Assembly: GCA_013298865.1 (NCBI GenBank) | Contig: JAAFJL010000025.1 | Coordinates: forward strand, 1 to 42,705 | Reading direction: 5' to 3' | Source of the DNA: Cytophagales bacterium | Lineage (GTDB): Bacteria; Bacteroidota; Bacteroidia; Cytophagales; Spirosomataceae | Length of the DNA: 42,705 bases | Part shown: piece after piece, positions 33,927-42,579 of the stretch | Layout of the letters: every line of letters starts with the position of its first letter | Numbering within the stretch: position 1 is the first letter of the stretch | The notes under the pieces: generated by a model | Databases searched by the model: none | Told to the model about the DNA's origin: nothing | Seen by the model: only the letters and a program-made list of their open reading frames with translations | Made by a program: the position numbers and the translations under genes

Positions 33927-34027
33927 GATTGATATTGATTAAATGGTAAAATTTGTGGTAGTCTTACTAAAGTCATTTTTTTCTTTCCCGAAGATGAAAA
34001 AATTGCTTAAACCCTCAAACAATTACC

Positions 34028-35539
34028 ATGAAAAACTCATTAACGCTTCTTGTTATCTTGTTGCTGACCGTGATGTCATGTAGCAAACAATTAGAAATCA
34101 TTCCCGAAAAAGCTGTGGTCTTTGTTCAAACTCAGACGGGTACGCCCATCGGAGGAATGGTCAATGCCACCATCACCGCTAATGGTGGAACAGCCATTTT
34201 GCCCTCTGTTGGCGTAAAAGTAGTCGTTCCCGCAGGGGCAATGACCACAGACTCTCAACTCAGCATTCAACAAGTCAGTAATATACTAAATTCCAATGAA
34301 AAAGCCATCAGAATATCAGGTGATTGGATAAAACCTATTTCGATAGAATATCAATTAACAGACTCAGAATCAGGAAATTACAATATCTTCGTGGGTATGC
34401 CTACGGGCGTATGGGTAGGTGCAAAAAAGGCTAAGGTTTCAGGTAATACGATGTCTGTCAGACTCGGACCAAATTCAGGTCCTGACATCAAAGGAGGGCG
34501 AGTAGCTGCCAAAACGTATGATTTAGCCTTTGCAAAATTCTTCACAATGAAACCTGAAAGAGTAGTCTTAGATTTGGGTAAAACCCAACAATTTGTAGCG
34601 TATGCCAAAGAAGGTTTTATCCCTCGAAAACACGTCAATGGTTCTTTAATTACAAGCGAGAGTGAGTTAAATTCCTACCTGAAAAAACTTGATGAAATAG
34701 ATGCTCCACCGAATACAGACGATGAACTCGTCCCCTTAGCCCCTTCCAGAAATGCTACTGCCGACGATGAACTCGTCCCCATAGCGGTTTATGCCAAAGA
34801 ATATCCTTTCTCAAACACCAAAGAAGGCTATACTCGTTTATGGAAAATCAATCAAGGCGTAGGTTCAGTCAATAGCAACGGACTTTACACAGCACCCAAC
34901 GATGAGGCATCAAAAGGTAAAACTGCCGAAGTCTGGTTTTTGAGTCAGAATAATAAAAATACCGCTCAAAATCTTGTGGTGGGGGCAAATATCAGAATTA
35001 ATGATGGGTTAGTTAGGTATTCAGGAACAATAACTATGAAGGAAAAAATACTTAACGCCTTGGGAGAAAGTATTGAAACTTCCTATTCGTCAAAGGTTAT
35101 TCTGACAAATAGTTTAAATTTAAGTACCAATTATACTACTGGTGTCAAAGTTGGAACAAGTACAGTTCATAATATTAGCACAGTCGTAGAGTTATTTTCT
35201 TCAACGAGTAAAGATGGCAAATATACGGTTAACTTAGCTGGTTCTTGTTCGACAGAAGGTACGAAGGCTGGTAATGTAAGCCTCAATGTCTATCCTGAAA
35301 AAAAATATTATTCTTTTGACGGTTTTCTAACAAATGAAACGAATCAATGCCAAGTCGATATTTTTTGCGATGGTTGCTTTCCCAAAAATAGAACTGAAAA
35401 AAGATTGTTTTATGGAGATTTATTTTTTGATATTCCTCAGCATCCTTATAACGGAGAAAAAACACTTTCTGGAAGTTTTACCCAAACTCGGCTTGGGGGA
35501 ATAACGGCTATCGTAACATGGAATTTAGTAAAAGAATAA
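34028..35539 (+). CDS. Lipoprotein with ZU5-like and Big-like modules, copy 1
   Basis: The 503-residue protein has a lipoprotein signal, MKNSLTLLVILLLTVMSC (Cys18). Near residues 50-90 the pattern GGTAILPSVGVKVVVPAGAM resembles a ZU5-like strand motif; residues about 270-295 (LWKINQGVGSVNSNGLYTAP) look like a bacterial Ig-like (Big) module. A small repeat, DDELVP(L/I)A, occurs twice around residues 235-260. The last 170 residues carry CQVDIFCDGCFPKNRTE. The first 983 bases are almost the same as in the next gene; the 3' part is not. No function is known; a surface lipoprotein is likely. Confidence 0.78.
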   Translation: MKNSLTLLVILLLTVMSCSKQLEIIPEKAVVFVQTQTGTPIGGMVNATITANGGTAILPSVGVKVVVPAGAMTTDSQLSIQQVSNILNSNEKAIRISGDWIKPISIEYQLTDSESGNYNIFVGMPTGVWVGAKKAKVSGNTMSVRLGPNSGPDIKGGRVAAKTYDLAFAKFFTMKPERVVLDLGKTQQFVAYAKEGFIPRKHVNGSLITSESELNSYLKKLDEIDAPPNTDDELVPLAPSRNATADDELVPIAVYAKEYPFSNTKEGYTRLWKINQGVGSVNSNGLYTAPNDEASKGKTAEVWFLSQNNKNTAQNLVVGANIRINDGLVRYSGTITMKEKILNALGESIETSYSSKVILTNSLNLSTNYTTGVKVGTSTVHNISTVVELFSSTSKDGKYTVNLAGSCSTEGTKAGNVSLNVYPEKKYYSFDGFLTNETNQCQVDIFCDGCFPKNRTEKRLFYGDLFFDIPQHPYNGEKTLSGSFTQTRLGGITAIVTWNLVKE

Positions 35540-35565
35540 TATCAAAACTCTTGCCCCATGAAAAA
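35518..35565 (+). repeat. Junction repeat, copy 1
   Basis: Covers the last codons of the first lipoprotein gene, its stop, the 18-base gap and the start of the next gene. It recurs at 37172-37220 with one extra A, in front of the head-repeat protein gene. Confidence 0.88.
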
Positions 35566-37087
35566 CTCATTAACGCTTCTTGTTATCTTGTTGCTGACCG
35601 TGATGTCATGTAGTAAACAATTAGAAATTACTCCCGAAAAAGCTGTGGTTTTTGTTCAAACTCAGACGGGTACGCCCATCGGAGGAATGGTCAATACCAC
35701 CATCACCGCTACTGGTGGAACAGCCATTTTGCCCTCTGTTGGCGTAAAAGTAATCGTTCCCGCAGGAGCAATGCCCACAGGCTCACAACTCAGCATTCAA
35801 CAAGTCAGTAATATACTAAATTCCAATGAAAAAGCCATCAGAATATCAGGTGATTGGATAAAACCTATTTCGATAGAATATCAATTAACCAATTCAGAAT
35901 CAGGGAATTACAATGTTTTCGTGAGTATACCTATGGGTGTATGGGTAGGAGCGAAAAAGGCTAAGGTTTCAGGTAATACGATGTCTGTCAGACTCGGACC
36001 AAATTCAGGTCCTGACATCAAAGGAGGGCGAGTAGCTGCCAAAACGTACGATTTAGCTTTTGCAAAATTCTTCACCATAAAACCTGATAGAGTAGCTTTG
36101 GATTTGGGCAAAACCCAACAATTTGTAGCGTATGCCAAAGAAGGTTTTGTTCCACGAAAGCACGTCAATGGTTCTTTAATTACAAGCGAGAGTGAGTTAA
36201 ATTCCTACCTGAAAAAACTTGATGAAATAGATGCTTCCGTTGCTTCTGACGATGATTTAGTGCCATTAGCTCCTCCTAAAAATGCTACTGCCGACGATGA
36301 ACTAGTCCCCATAGCGGTTTATGCCAAAGAATATCCTTTCTCAAACACCAAGGAGGGCTATACTCGTTTATGGAAAATCAATCAAGGCGTAGGTTCAGTC
36401 AATAGTAATGGACTTTACACAGCACCAAGCGATGAAGCATCAAAAGGTAAAACTGCCGAAGTCTGGTTTTTGAGTCAGAATAATAAAAATACCGCTCAAA
36501 ATCTTGTGGTGGGGGCAAATATCAGAATTAATGATGGTTTACAACGATATGAAGGTACTGTAAAAGTAACCAATGTACTTGTTTCAAAAGAATCAAATAA
36601 TGTTACACGTACTCGTACAATCGTATTGTCCGCTAAAATTACCCTTATCAATTCGACAGGCGTTCCGTGGGCATATAAGCATGAGGCTAATCCTAAAAGT
36701 ACTATTAAAACAACAGTTGATGACTATTTAGAAATTACGAGTGATGGAGAAGTGAAAATTCAATTTACGGGAGACCGCTCGAAAACGACTGATGGAGGGC
36801 TTTGGTACTTAGATTTTGAGAAAGATTATAAAACCTACAAAATGGATGGTTCGATTGATGGACTTTGTGCGACATCAGTTTATTGTAAAAGATGTTCTCC
36901 TCAAAACTCCACTGAAAATGACCGTTTTGCCAGTAGTGATTTTGCGACTGGATATAATTTCAAACAAACGCCTGTCCAGACGGTCACAAACTTAGATGTC
37001 ATCACAGGTAAATTAGTTACGAATACCAAAGTCAGTAATTCAGATTTGACTATCACGAGCGAGTGGAATTTTAAATTGGTCAAATAA
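35558..37087 (+). CDS. Lipoprotein with ZU5-like and Big-like modules, copy 2 with different C-terminus
   Basis: The 509-residue paralogue of the upstream gene has the same signal (VMSC lipobox) and the same first 328 residues or so with few changes; bases 35558-36540 align to 34028-35010 without gaps. After NIRINDGL the sequences part abruptly. The tail here has CATSVYCKRCSPQNSTEND where copy 1 has CQVDIFCDGCFPKNRTEKR, so the tails share a C..C.P.N.TE frame and are distant relatives. It lies 18 bases after copy 1 and is probably in the same transcript. The function is unknown. Confidence 0.78.
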   Translation: MKNSLTLLVILLLTVMSCSKQLEITPEKAVVFVQTQTGTPIGGMVNTTITATGGTAILPSVGVKVIVPAGAMPTGSQLSIQQVSNILNSNEKAIRISGDWIKPISIEYQLTNSESGNYNVFVSIPMGVWVGAKKAKVSGNTMSVRLGPNSGPDIKGGRVAAKTYDLAFAKFFTIKPDRVALDLGKTQQFVAYAKEGFVPRKHVNGSLITSESELNSYLKKLDEIDASVASDDDLVPLAPPKNATADDELVPIAVYAKEYPFSNTKEGYTRLWKINQGVGSVNSNGLYTAPSDEASKGKTAEVWFLSQNNKNTAQNLVVGANIRINDGLQRYEGTVKVTNVLVSKESNNVTRTRTIVLSAKITLINSTGVPWAYKHEANPKSTIKTTVDDYLEITSDGEVKIQFTGDRSKTTDGGLWYLDFEKDYKTYKMDGSIDGLCATSVYCKRCSPQNSTENDRFASSDFATGYNFKQTPVQTVTNLDVITGKLVTNTKVSNSDLTITSEWNFKLVK

Positions 37088-37171
37088 TCCTAACAGCACA
37101 TGAAATCTTCAAAACGACTACTCGAAGAGGATTTTTACCTTTCCAAAACCTCTGTACGTGTTTGCTATAAT

Positions 37172-37220
37172 ATGGAATTTAGTAAAAGAATAATATCAAA
37201 AACTCTTGCCCCATGAAAAA
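37172..37220 (+). repeat. Junction repeat, copy 2 (displaced 3' remnant of copy 1)
   Basis: It matches 35518-35565 except for one added A. Here the codons for the end of the first lipoprotein (WNLVKE) are outside any likely gene. The 84 bases before it (37088-37171) contain a short hairpin-like pair (AGAGG and CCTCT) and nothing else recognised. Confidence 0.88.
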
Positions 37221-38949
37221 AATAATACTTACTATCTTGCTGATAATTAGTGTATTATCGTCATTTTCTCAACAAGCCACGGACATTGATTCTCAAAGTT
37301 TGATAGTGCCACGGTATGCAAATTTAACAGCTATAACGGCAGCTATTCCAAGCCCACAAACGGGTATGATGGTTTATAATATTGGTACGCAGTCGTATTG
37401 GTATTATAATGGTAGTTGGACAAATTTTTCAGTTACAGTAAGTGGTAATTCTTGGGCAACAACTGGTAATGCCAGCACCAACCCTGCCAGTAACTTTTTT
37501 GGTACTACCGACAACAATGATTTAGTCTTTAAAAGAAATAACATTTTAGTTGGTAAAATTGACGATGCACTCAATAATACTTCCTTTGGGCAAAATGCCT
37601 TAGCCGCTAATATTTCAGGAGATTTTAATACCGCCCTTGGGTATTATGCTTTAGCAACAAATACCTATGGGCATCGGAATACTGCAATCGGGCAAAAATC
37701 ATTATTGTATAATACCACTGGAGCATACAATACTGCAATAGGCTTAGGCTCTTTGTTTTCTAACTCTTCAGGATATAGTAACACCGCAAATGGTTATGGT
37801 TCAATGCAATCAAATACAGCTGGATTTGGTAATACTGCCAACGGTTTGCAAGCACTCTACGCAAACACGATTGGTGAGTATAATACCGCCAACGGGTTAA
37901 ATTCTTTGTATAGGAATACATACGGAAACTCTAATACTGCCAGTGGAACAAATGCAGCGAATTATAATACAACTGGTGACGGCAATACAGCCATGGGTGC
38001 AAGTTCTTTGTTCTCCAATAGCACAGGGGGTTATAATACTGCCTATGGTACCGTTGCTCTTTCAAATTTAACAACGGGTAATAATAATATTGGTTTAGGT
38101 GCTGGTGTAAATGTGCCAAATAATGCAGGAAACTATCAAATGAGTATCGGTAATGTCATTTATGGTGCCGATATGAGTACTACGGCATCAGGTAGAATCG
38201 GAATAGGAGTACAAGTACCGACTGAAAAATTAGAGGTAGCAGGGAAAACGAAAACTACGGATTTGCAAGTATTAAACGGTGTAAGAATTGAGGGTCCAGC
38301 AACATTAGGTTCAGGAATCAAAGCTCTTAGTTTGGGAGGTTACGGGGATTTTGGAGTGGATGTTCCTGGTATAATCAATGGTAGATTTCTGGTAAAAGAA
38401 AATGGAAACGTTGGTATTGGCGTGACAAACCCTTTATTTCCATTATCCGTAAAAGGAAGAATTCAGGTTTTTGACTTAGGGGCTGGTGAAAGTGCAGGGA
38501 TTTGGCTAAATAGTATTGGCAACACACAGCTCAATACTTTTCTTGGGATTAATCCTGCGAATGATTTCGGTATTTATAGCCAAACTTTAACAAGTAATGT
38601 ATTTACAGTAAAAATGTCTAATGGAAATATCGGAATCAATACCCAAACGCCCAAAAGCAAGTTAGAAGTCAATGGGACTTTGGCAACTAAGCTAATAATT
38701 ACAAATTTTAATTCAACATTAGACGAAACCGCATCTGTTTGGATTTTTACACAACCAGTAAATGTCACATTTCCTGATGCAAGTATGTGTGAAAACCGCC
38801 GCTATGTTATTGTAAATAGAGGCAATAATTTTATGAATGTAAATAATTCAAATTATATTAACTTTTCTGGATTTAACACATATTCTATTCCAGCTAATTC
38901 AAGCATCGAAATCATTTCAGACGGTACAAACTGGCTTCAAATAAAATAA
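37213..38949 (+). CDS. Exported adhesin/tail-fibre-like protein with YadA-type head repeats
   Basis: The 578-residue protein has signal MKKIILTILLIISVLSSFSQ, a short fold with MMVYNIGTQSYWYYNGSWTN, and from about residue 120 to 300 a row of roughly 24-residue repeats (G..NTA.G..(A/S)L..NT.G), which build left-handed beta-helix heads in trimeric autotransporters and fibres. Two stretches, RIGIGVQVPTEKLEVAG and NIGINTQTPKSKLEVNG, are the usual (N.GIGT..P..KLEV.G) linker repeats. The end, IEIISDGTNWLQIK, is a common Bacteroidota fibre terminus. No YadA membrane anchor and no S74 chaperone domain are present, so surface attachment is by another route. Confidence 0.88.
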   Translation: MKKIILTILLIISVLSSFSQQATDIDSQSLIVPRYANLTAITAAIPSPQTGMMVYNIGTQSYWYYNGSWTNFSVTVSGNSWATTGNASTNPASNFFGTTDNNDLVFKRNNILVGKIDDALNNTSFGQNALAANISGDFNTALGYYALATNTYGHRNTAIGQKSLLYNTTGAYNTAIGLGSLFSNSSGYSNTANGYGSMQSNTAGFGNTANGLQALYANTIGEYNTANGLNSLYRNTYGNSNTASGTNAANYNTTGDGNTAMGASSLFSNSTGGYNTAYGTVALSNLTTGNNNIGLGAGVNVPNNAGNYQMSIGNVIYGADMSTTASGRIGIGVQVPTEKLEVAGKTKTTDLQVLNGVRIEGPATLGSGIKALSLGGYGDFGVDVPGIINGRFLVKENGNVGIGVTNPLFPLSVKGRIQVFDLGAGESAGIWLNSIGNTQLNTFLGINPANDFGIYSQTLTSNVFTVKMSNGNIGINTQTPKSKLEVNGTLATKLIITNFNSTLDETASVWIFTQPVNVTFPDASMCENRRYVIVNRGNNFMNVNNSNYINFSGFNTYSIPANSSIEIISDGTNWLQIK

Positions 38950-38953
38950 ACTC

Positions 38954-41900
38954 ATGAAAAAAGTCATACTCACTATCTTACTGATAATCAAAACAGTAAG
39001 TGCTTTTTCTCAAACTTGCCCCGTCATCTCCTCCGCTTGGGACACCCACACGGACAATAGCACATTAAGCCCGTATGCCATCGCTACCGATGACTTGGGC
39101 AATGTATTTATTGCTGGATATTTCAACACAACTTCCAGTTTTAATAATGGAGTCCCGTCTATTTCAGCTTCGAGTGGTTCATTGTTCATTGTCAAATATG
39201 ATAAATTTGGGAATACCCAATGGGCAGTCAATGCGGGTGCTAATTCGCTTAATGATGAGATTTTGGGTATTACTGTAAGTCCAGATGGTAGCCAAATTTT
39301 TGTGACAGGGCATTTTTCTTCTGTTGTTTCATTTGGTTCAACCACACTCACCCCTACCATAAGCAATGCTTCGGTATATTCACAAGATATTTTTGTGGCA
39401 AAACTCATAGACACTGGCGGAAATAGAAATTGGGCTTGGGCAGTAAAGGCAGGCGGAAAAGGCTATGATACTGCCGTGTCAATGGCGAGAGATAATATGG
39501 GCAAAATATACGTGGGAGGCACATTAGATGCCTATACACCTGATGGAGCAAACAATGAAGCGGTAGTTTTTGGTTCATTAGCCACCATCAACTGTGTGCA
39601 GAACAAAGATTCTTTTGTAGCTCGTTTGACTGACAATGGCACGTCTGCAACTTGGGATTGGGTAAAAACTTCTACGGTAAATGTAGCTTGTTCAGTTACC
39701 AATGATTTTGAAGACCGACTCAATGGAATAGCCGTAAATAAAACGAACGGCGATGTATTTATTACAGGGTTTTATTATCAACCAGTAGGTTCGCCAGGTG
39801 CTGTGCCTCTGATTTCGTTTGGAAGTACCCAATTTCCTGCAACTTATGGTTATGATGCTTATTTTGCCAAACTTGATACTGACGGTAACTGGCAATGGGC
39901 AACCAAAGCGGGTGGACCAAGTTCTGTTAGTTTTGGAGACCAAAATGGTAAATCAATAGCTGTTGATAGTGTAGGGAATTTTTTTGTGATGGGCGATTTT
40001 ACGAATACAATGGCATTTGGAGTAAATTCAAATGAAATTACAGCCCTTACTACCACAGGTTCAGCCTCTGGTCGTGATGTTTTTATAGGAAAAATAAATG
40101 CCAATGGCACGTGGGCGTGGGCAAAAAAAATGGGCGGAACATCAGGCGATTATGGTGGTGGGATTAAGTACAACAATGGTCAGATTTGGGGAATTGGGTC
40201 ATTTACTGGTACAGCATCTTTCAAAACTACCAATCAACTCACTTCGGCAGGTTCAGAAGATATTTTTTTAGTAAATCTTGATAAAAATGGTAACTGGCTT
40301 GGCGATGGAGCAACAAGTGCTGGTGGTACAGGCATTGATGGTTTTTATCCAAGCACTTGGGCGAATCAAAGAATTGCCTTCGATGTGGACAAAAATAATG
40401 TGCCTGTTGCCGCAGGTCGATATAATAATCCCGCAACTTTTGGTAGTACAATTTTGACTAAACCGAGTCAAGATTCTTTTGTTTTTAGAGCAAATTGTGG
40501 AGAGACTCCTTCTGCATCAGCTTGCAATGCTACCATGTCGGCTTTTAATCCTTGTAATACTGGTAATGAAAGATTTAGAGTGATGGCAATGACCAAAGAT
40601 GCCACGGGGAATACTTATTTGGCAGGAAAAGTCACTACGGTTTTTAGTGTGATAAATACAAGTAATTCTGTCCAATTTGTTTATCCAGAAGACGGAACAG
40701 CTGTTGTCATTAAATACAATGCCAATAATCAAGCTGTTTATGTCATGCAAGGCGGTGGAGACAATGCCATTATCAATGATATAACTTTGATAAATGGAAA
40801 TCCCGTAGTTACTGGTGATTATTCTGGTACAGCAACTTTCACGAAATTTAGTTCTCTTTTAGGTGGATTAACAACCACATTTGAGATTGTAACAAGTGCA
40901 GGAGGAAGTGATATTTTTGTAGCCGAAATCCAAACCCGAACCACTGGCGGCTTTCCTTTTATCTCATCTGCAACCGCTTGGAGTTATATAAAATATGCTG
41001 GTGGTCTTGTAAACGACCATGCCTCGGCAGTTACCTCAAATGGGATAGATCAAGTAATGATAACAGGCTACATAGGTCAAACGGCTTCACCAACTAATTT
41101 TGGCTCTTTTTCTGTTCCATTTACTTTGGGTACTTACAATATGTATGCCGCCAAGATTAGTTATACTTTTAACTTTCTGGGAAATGTTACTGCTGTCAAT
41201 TGGGCTTATGTAAGTACACCCGTACAACCTACAAGTCCCGTAACTGCGAGTAATGAATTTGGCATAGATATAGTAGCCAATCCCGCAGGAGAGGCTTTTT
41301 TGATAGGACATTATTCATTTACTGATGCTGCCAATCCGTCCCAAGCACCTGCATTTGGTTCTACCGTCCTGTTACCAACCCAGGTCTATGATATTTTTGT
41401 AGCAAAACTCAATACAAACGGTACATGGGCTTGGGCAACAAAATCAGGGAATAATACCATTGCACCATCACAAAGTAGGGCTCATAGTATTGTACTTGGT
41501 GATAATAACGATGTGTATATTGGGGCAAGTTTTTCATTATTTGGTGGGGATTTTCAAAAATTTGGGAATACTACCACCTCACAAATTCCAGCATTGAGCA
41601 ATACGCAACTATACGATATTTTAGTCGGAAAAATCAATGGTTCGGGGCAATGGCAATGGGCAAAAATGGCATCAAGCTCTGGCAATGATATTGGCGGTGG
41701 AGTAGCTTATAAAAATGGGAAAGTGCATCTGACGGGTTATTTTGAAGGAACTGCCAATATTGGGGGAACAAATATTACTTCGGCAGGGCTGAGAGATTAT
41801 TATTTTGCAAGACTAACAGCATTGGGACAATGGTTGCCTTCCTATACTCAAAGAGGCGGAGGTGCAGGGCAAGACATTCCGTATATAAAACCAGTAAATA

Positions 41901-42259
41901 ATACCATGTATAGCTTAGAAGTAGATGCGGATGAAAATGATTATACGCTTGGCTATCATGCCAGTCCAGCTACGTTTGGTCTCTCAACGCTGTCACCGCC
42001 AGTTTCAACTTTAAATGCAGTTGTGATAAAAGCATTTTGTAGTACTTGTACTGTCAGTCCCATTACTTTGACAAATCCAGCACAGAATATTCCAAGTTTC
42101 AATCCAGAGCAAAAGACAGCCGTAGGCATCAACGCAACCAATTACGTAACAGGGGGCAATGTACTTTATCAGGGTGGAACATTTATTCAATTAGACCCAG
42201 GTTTTCAAGTAACTCCAGCCGTAACGCTTTTTCGGGTGCAAATGGGAGGGTGTAATTAA
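38954..42259 (+). CDS. Exported SBBP beta-propeller repeat protein
   Basis: The 1101-residue protein has signal MKKVILTILLIIKTVSAFSQ, strongly like that of the preceding gene, and then many SBBP-type units (A.D..GN.FI.G.F, F...G.....D.F..K....G.W.WA) across residues 30-1010, probably making two beta-propellers. The last 60 residues (TGGNVLYQGGTFIQLDPGFQVTP...C) resemble the C-terminal 3-coathanger-stack-like module of Bacteroidota surface proteins. It starts 4 bases after the preceding stop, so the two are co-transcribed. The binding target is unknown. Confidence 0.88.
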   Translation: MKKVILTILLIIKTVSAFSQTCPVISSAWDTHTDNSTLSPYAIATDDLGNVFIAGYFNTTSSFNNGVPSISASSGSLFIVKYDKFGNTQWAVNAGANSLNDEILGITVSPDGSQIFVTGHFSSVVSFGSTTLTPTISNASVYSQDIFVAKLIDTGGNRNWAWAVKAGGKGYDTAVSMARDNMGKIYVGGTLDAYTPDGANNEAVVFGSLATINCVQNKDSFVARLTDNGTSATWDWVKTSTVNVACSVTNDFEDRLNGIAVNKTNGDVFITGFYYQPVGSPGAVPLISFGSTQFPATYGYDAYFAKLDTDGNWQWATKAGGPSSVSFGDQNGKSIAVDSVGNFFVMGDFTNTMAFGVNSNEITALTTTGSASGRDVFIGKINANGTWAWAKKMGGTSGDYGGGIKYNNGQIWGIGSFTGTASFKTTNQLTSAGSEDIFLVNLDKNGNWLGDGATSAGGTGIDGFYPSTWANQRIAFDVDKNNVPVAAGRYNNPATFGSTILTKPSQDSFVFRANCGETPSASACNATMSAFNPCNTGNERFRVMAMTKDATGNTYLAGKVTTVFSVINTSNSVQFVYPEDGTAVVIKYNANNQAVYVMQGGGDNAIINDITLINGNPVVTGDYSGTATFTKFSSLLGGLTTTFEIVTSAGGSDIFVAEIQTRTTGGFPFISSATAWSYIKYAGGLVNDHASAVTSNGIDQVMITGYIGQTASPTNFGSFSVPFTLGTYNMYAAKISYTFNFLGNVTAVNWAYVSTPVQPTSPVTASNEFGIDIVANPAGEAFLIGHYSFTDAANPSQAPAFGSTVLLPTQVYDIFVAKLNTNGTWAWATKSGNNTIAPSQSRAHSIVLGDNNDVYIGASFSLFGGDFQKFGNTTTSQIPALSNTQLYDILVGKINGSGQWQWAKMASSSGNDIGGGVAYKNGKVHLTGYFEGTANIGGTNITSAGLRDYYFARLTALGQWLPSYTQRGGGAGQDIPYIKPVNNTMYSLEVDADENDYTLGYHASPATFGLSTLSPPVSTLNAVVIKAFCSTCTVSPITLTNPAQNIPSFNPEQKTAVGINATNYVTGGNVLYQGGTFIQLDPGFQVTPAVTLFRVQMGGCN

Positions 42260-42260
42260 G

Positions 42261-42306
42261 GGCTTTTAGCTATTGGCAGTTGGCTATTAGCCAATAGCTA
42301 AAAGCC
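42261..42306. repeat. Heptamer-phased hairpin after the SBBP gene
   Basis: A perfect 17-bp stem (42261-42277 with 42290-42306; core TTTTAGCTATTGGC) made of seven-base units such as TTAGCTA and TTGGCTA. It starts right after the stop codon and could serve as a 3' hairpin. Confidence 0.85.
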
Positions 42307-42323
42307 AACCGACCGCTCACCCA

Positions 42324-42468
42324 GATTTGCAATCGGGGTGGACTGGTTTTGCGACTGTGTCGCAGTTAGTAAACAAACAGAAACCTCTTAATTAAGCGTT
42401 GTTAATAGTTTTTTCTGATTCGTAAACTGCGACACAGTCGCAAGACCAAACCACCCCGATTGTAAATC
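42324..42468. repeat. 44-bp inverted repeat element
   Basis: Arms 42324-42367 and 42425-42468 are complementary in 40 of 44 positions. Each arm contains a small palindrome (GCGACTGTGTCGC) and a CCACCCCGATT element. The 57-base centre has no gene. The outline is that of a MITE or palindromic intergenic element; no transposase is present. Confidence 0.85.
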
Positions 42469-42493
42469 GGAGGGTGTAATTAGTATTGGTTGA

Positions 42494-42554
42494 CTTTTAG
42501 CTATTGGCGGTTGGCTATTAGCCAATAGCTAAAAGCCAACCGCCAATAGTTTTT
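42494..42554 (+). terminator. Heptamer-phased double hairpin with T tract
   Basis: Two exclusive stems are possible: 42494-42508 with 42521-42535, or 42501-42515 with 42535-42549, both perfect over 15 bp. The second runs into TTTTT, so it could end transcription before the next gene at 42580. It is a near-copy of the hairpin at 42261, and with that one it flanks the 44-bp inverted repeat. The whole gene-free stretch 42260-42579 is filled by these elements. Confidence 0.7.
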
Positions 42555-42579
42555 CTCAAATTTCTAAAAAATCAAACTC

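Noticed and set aside
37100-37216. Short open frame (38 codons) ending in the start of the head-repeat gene
   Set aside because: Most of its second half is the displaced junction repeat, and no family or translation signal supports it.
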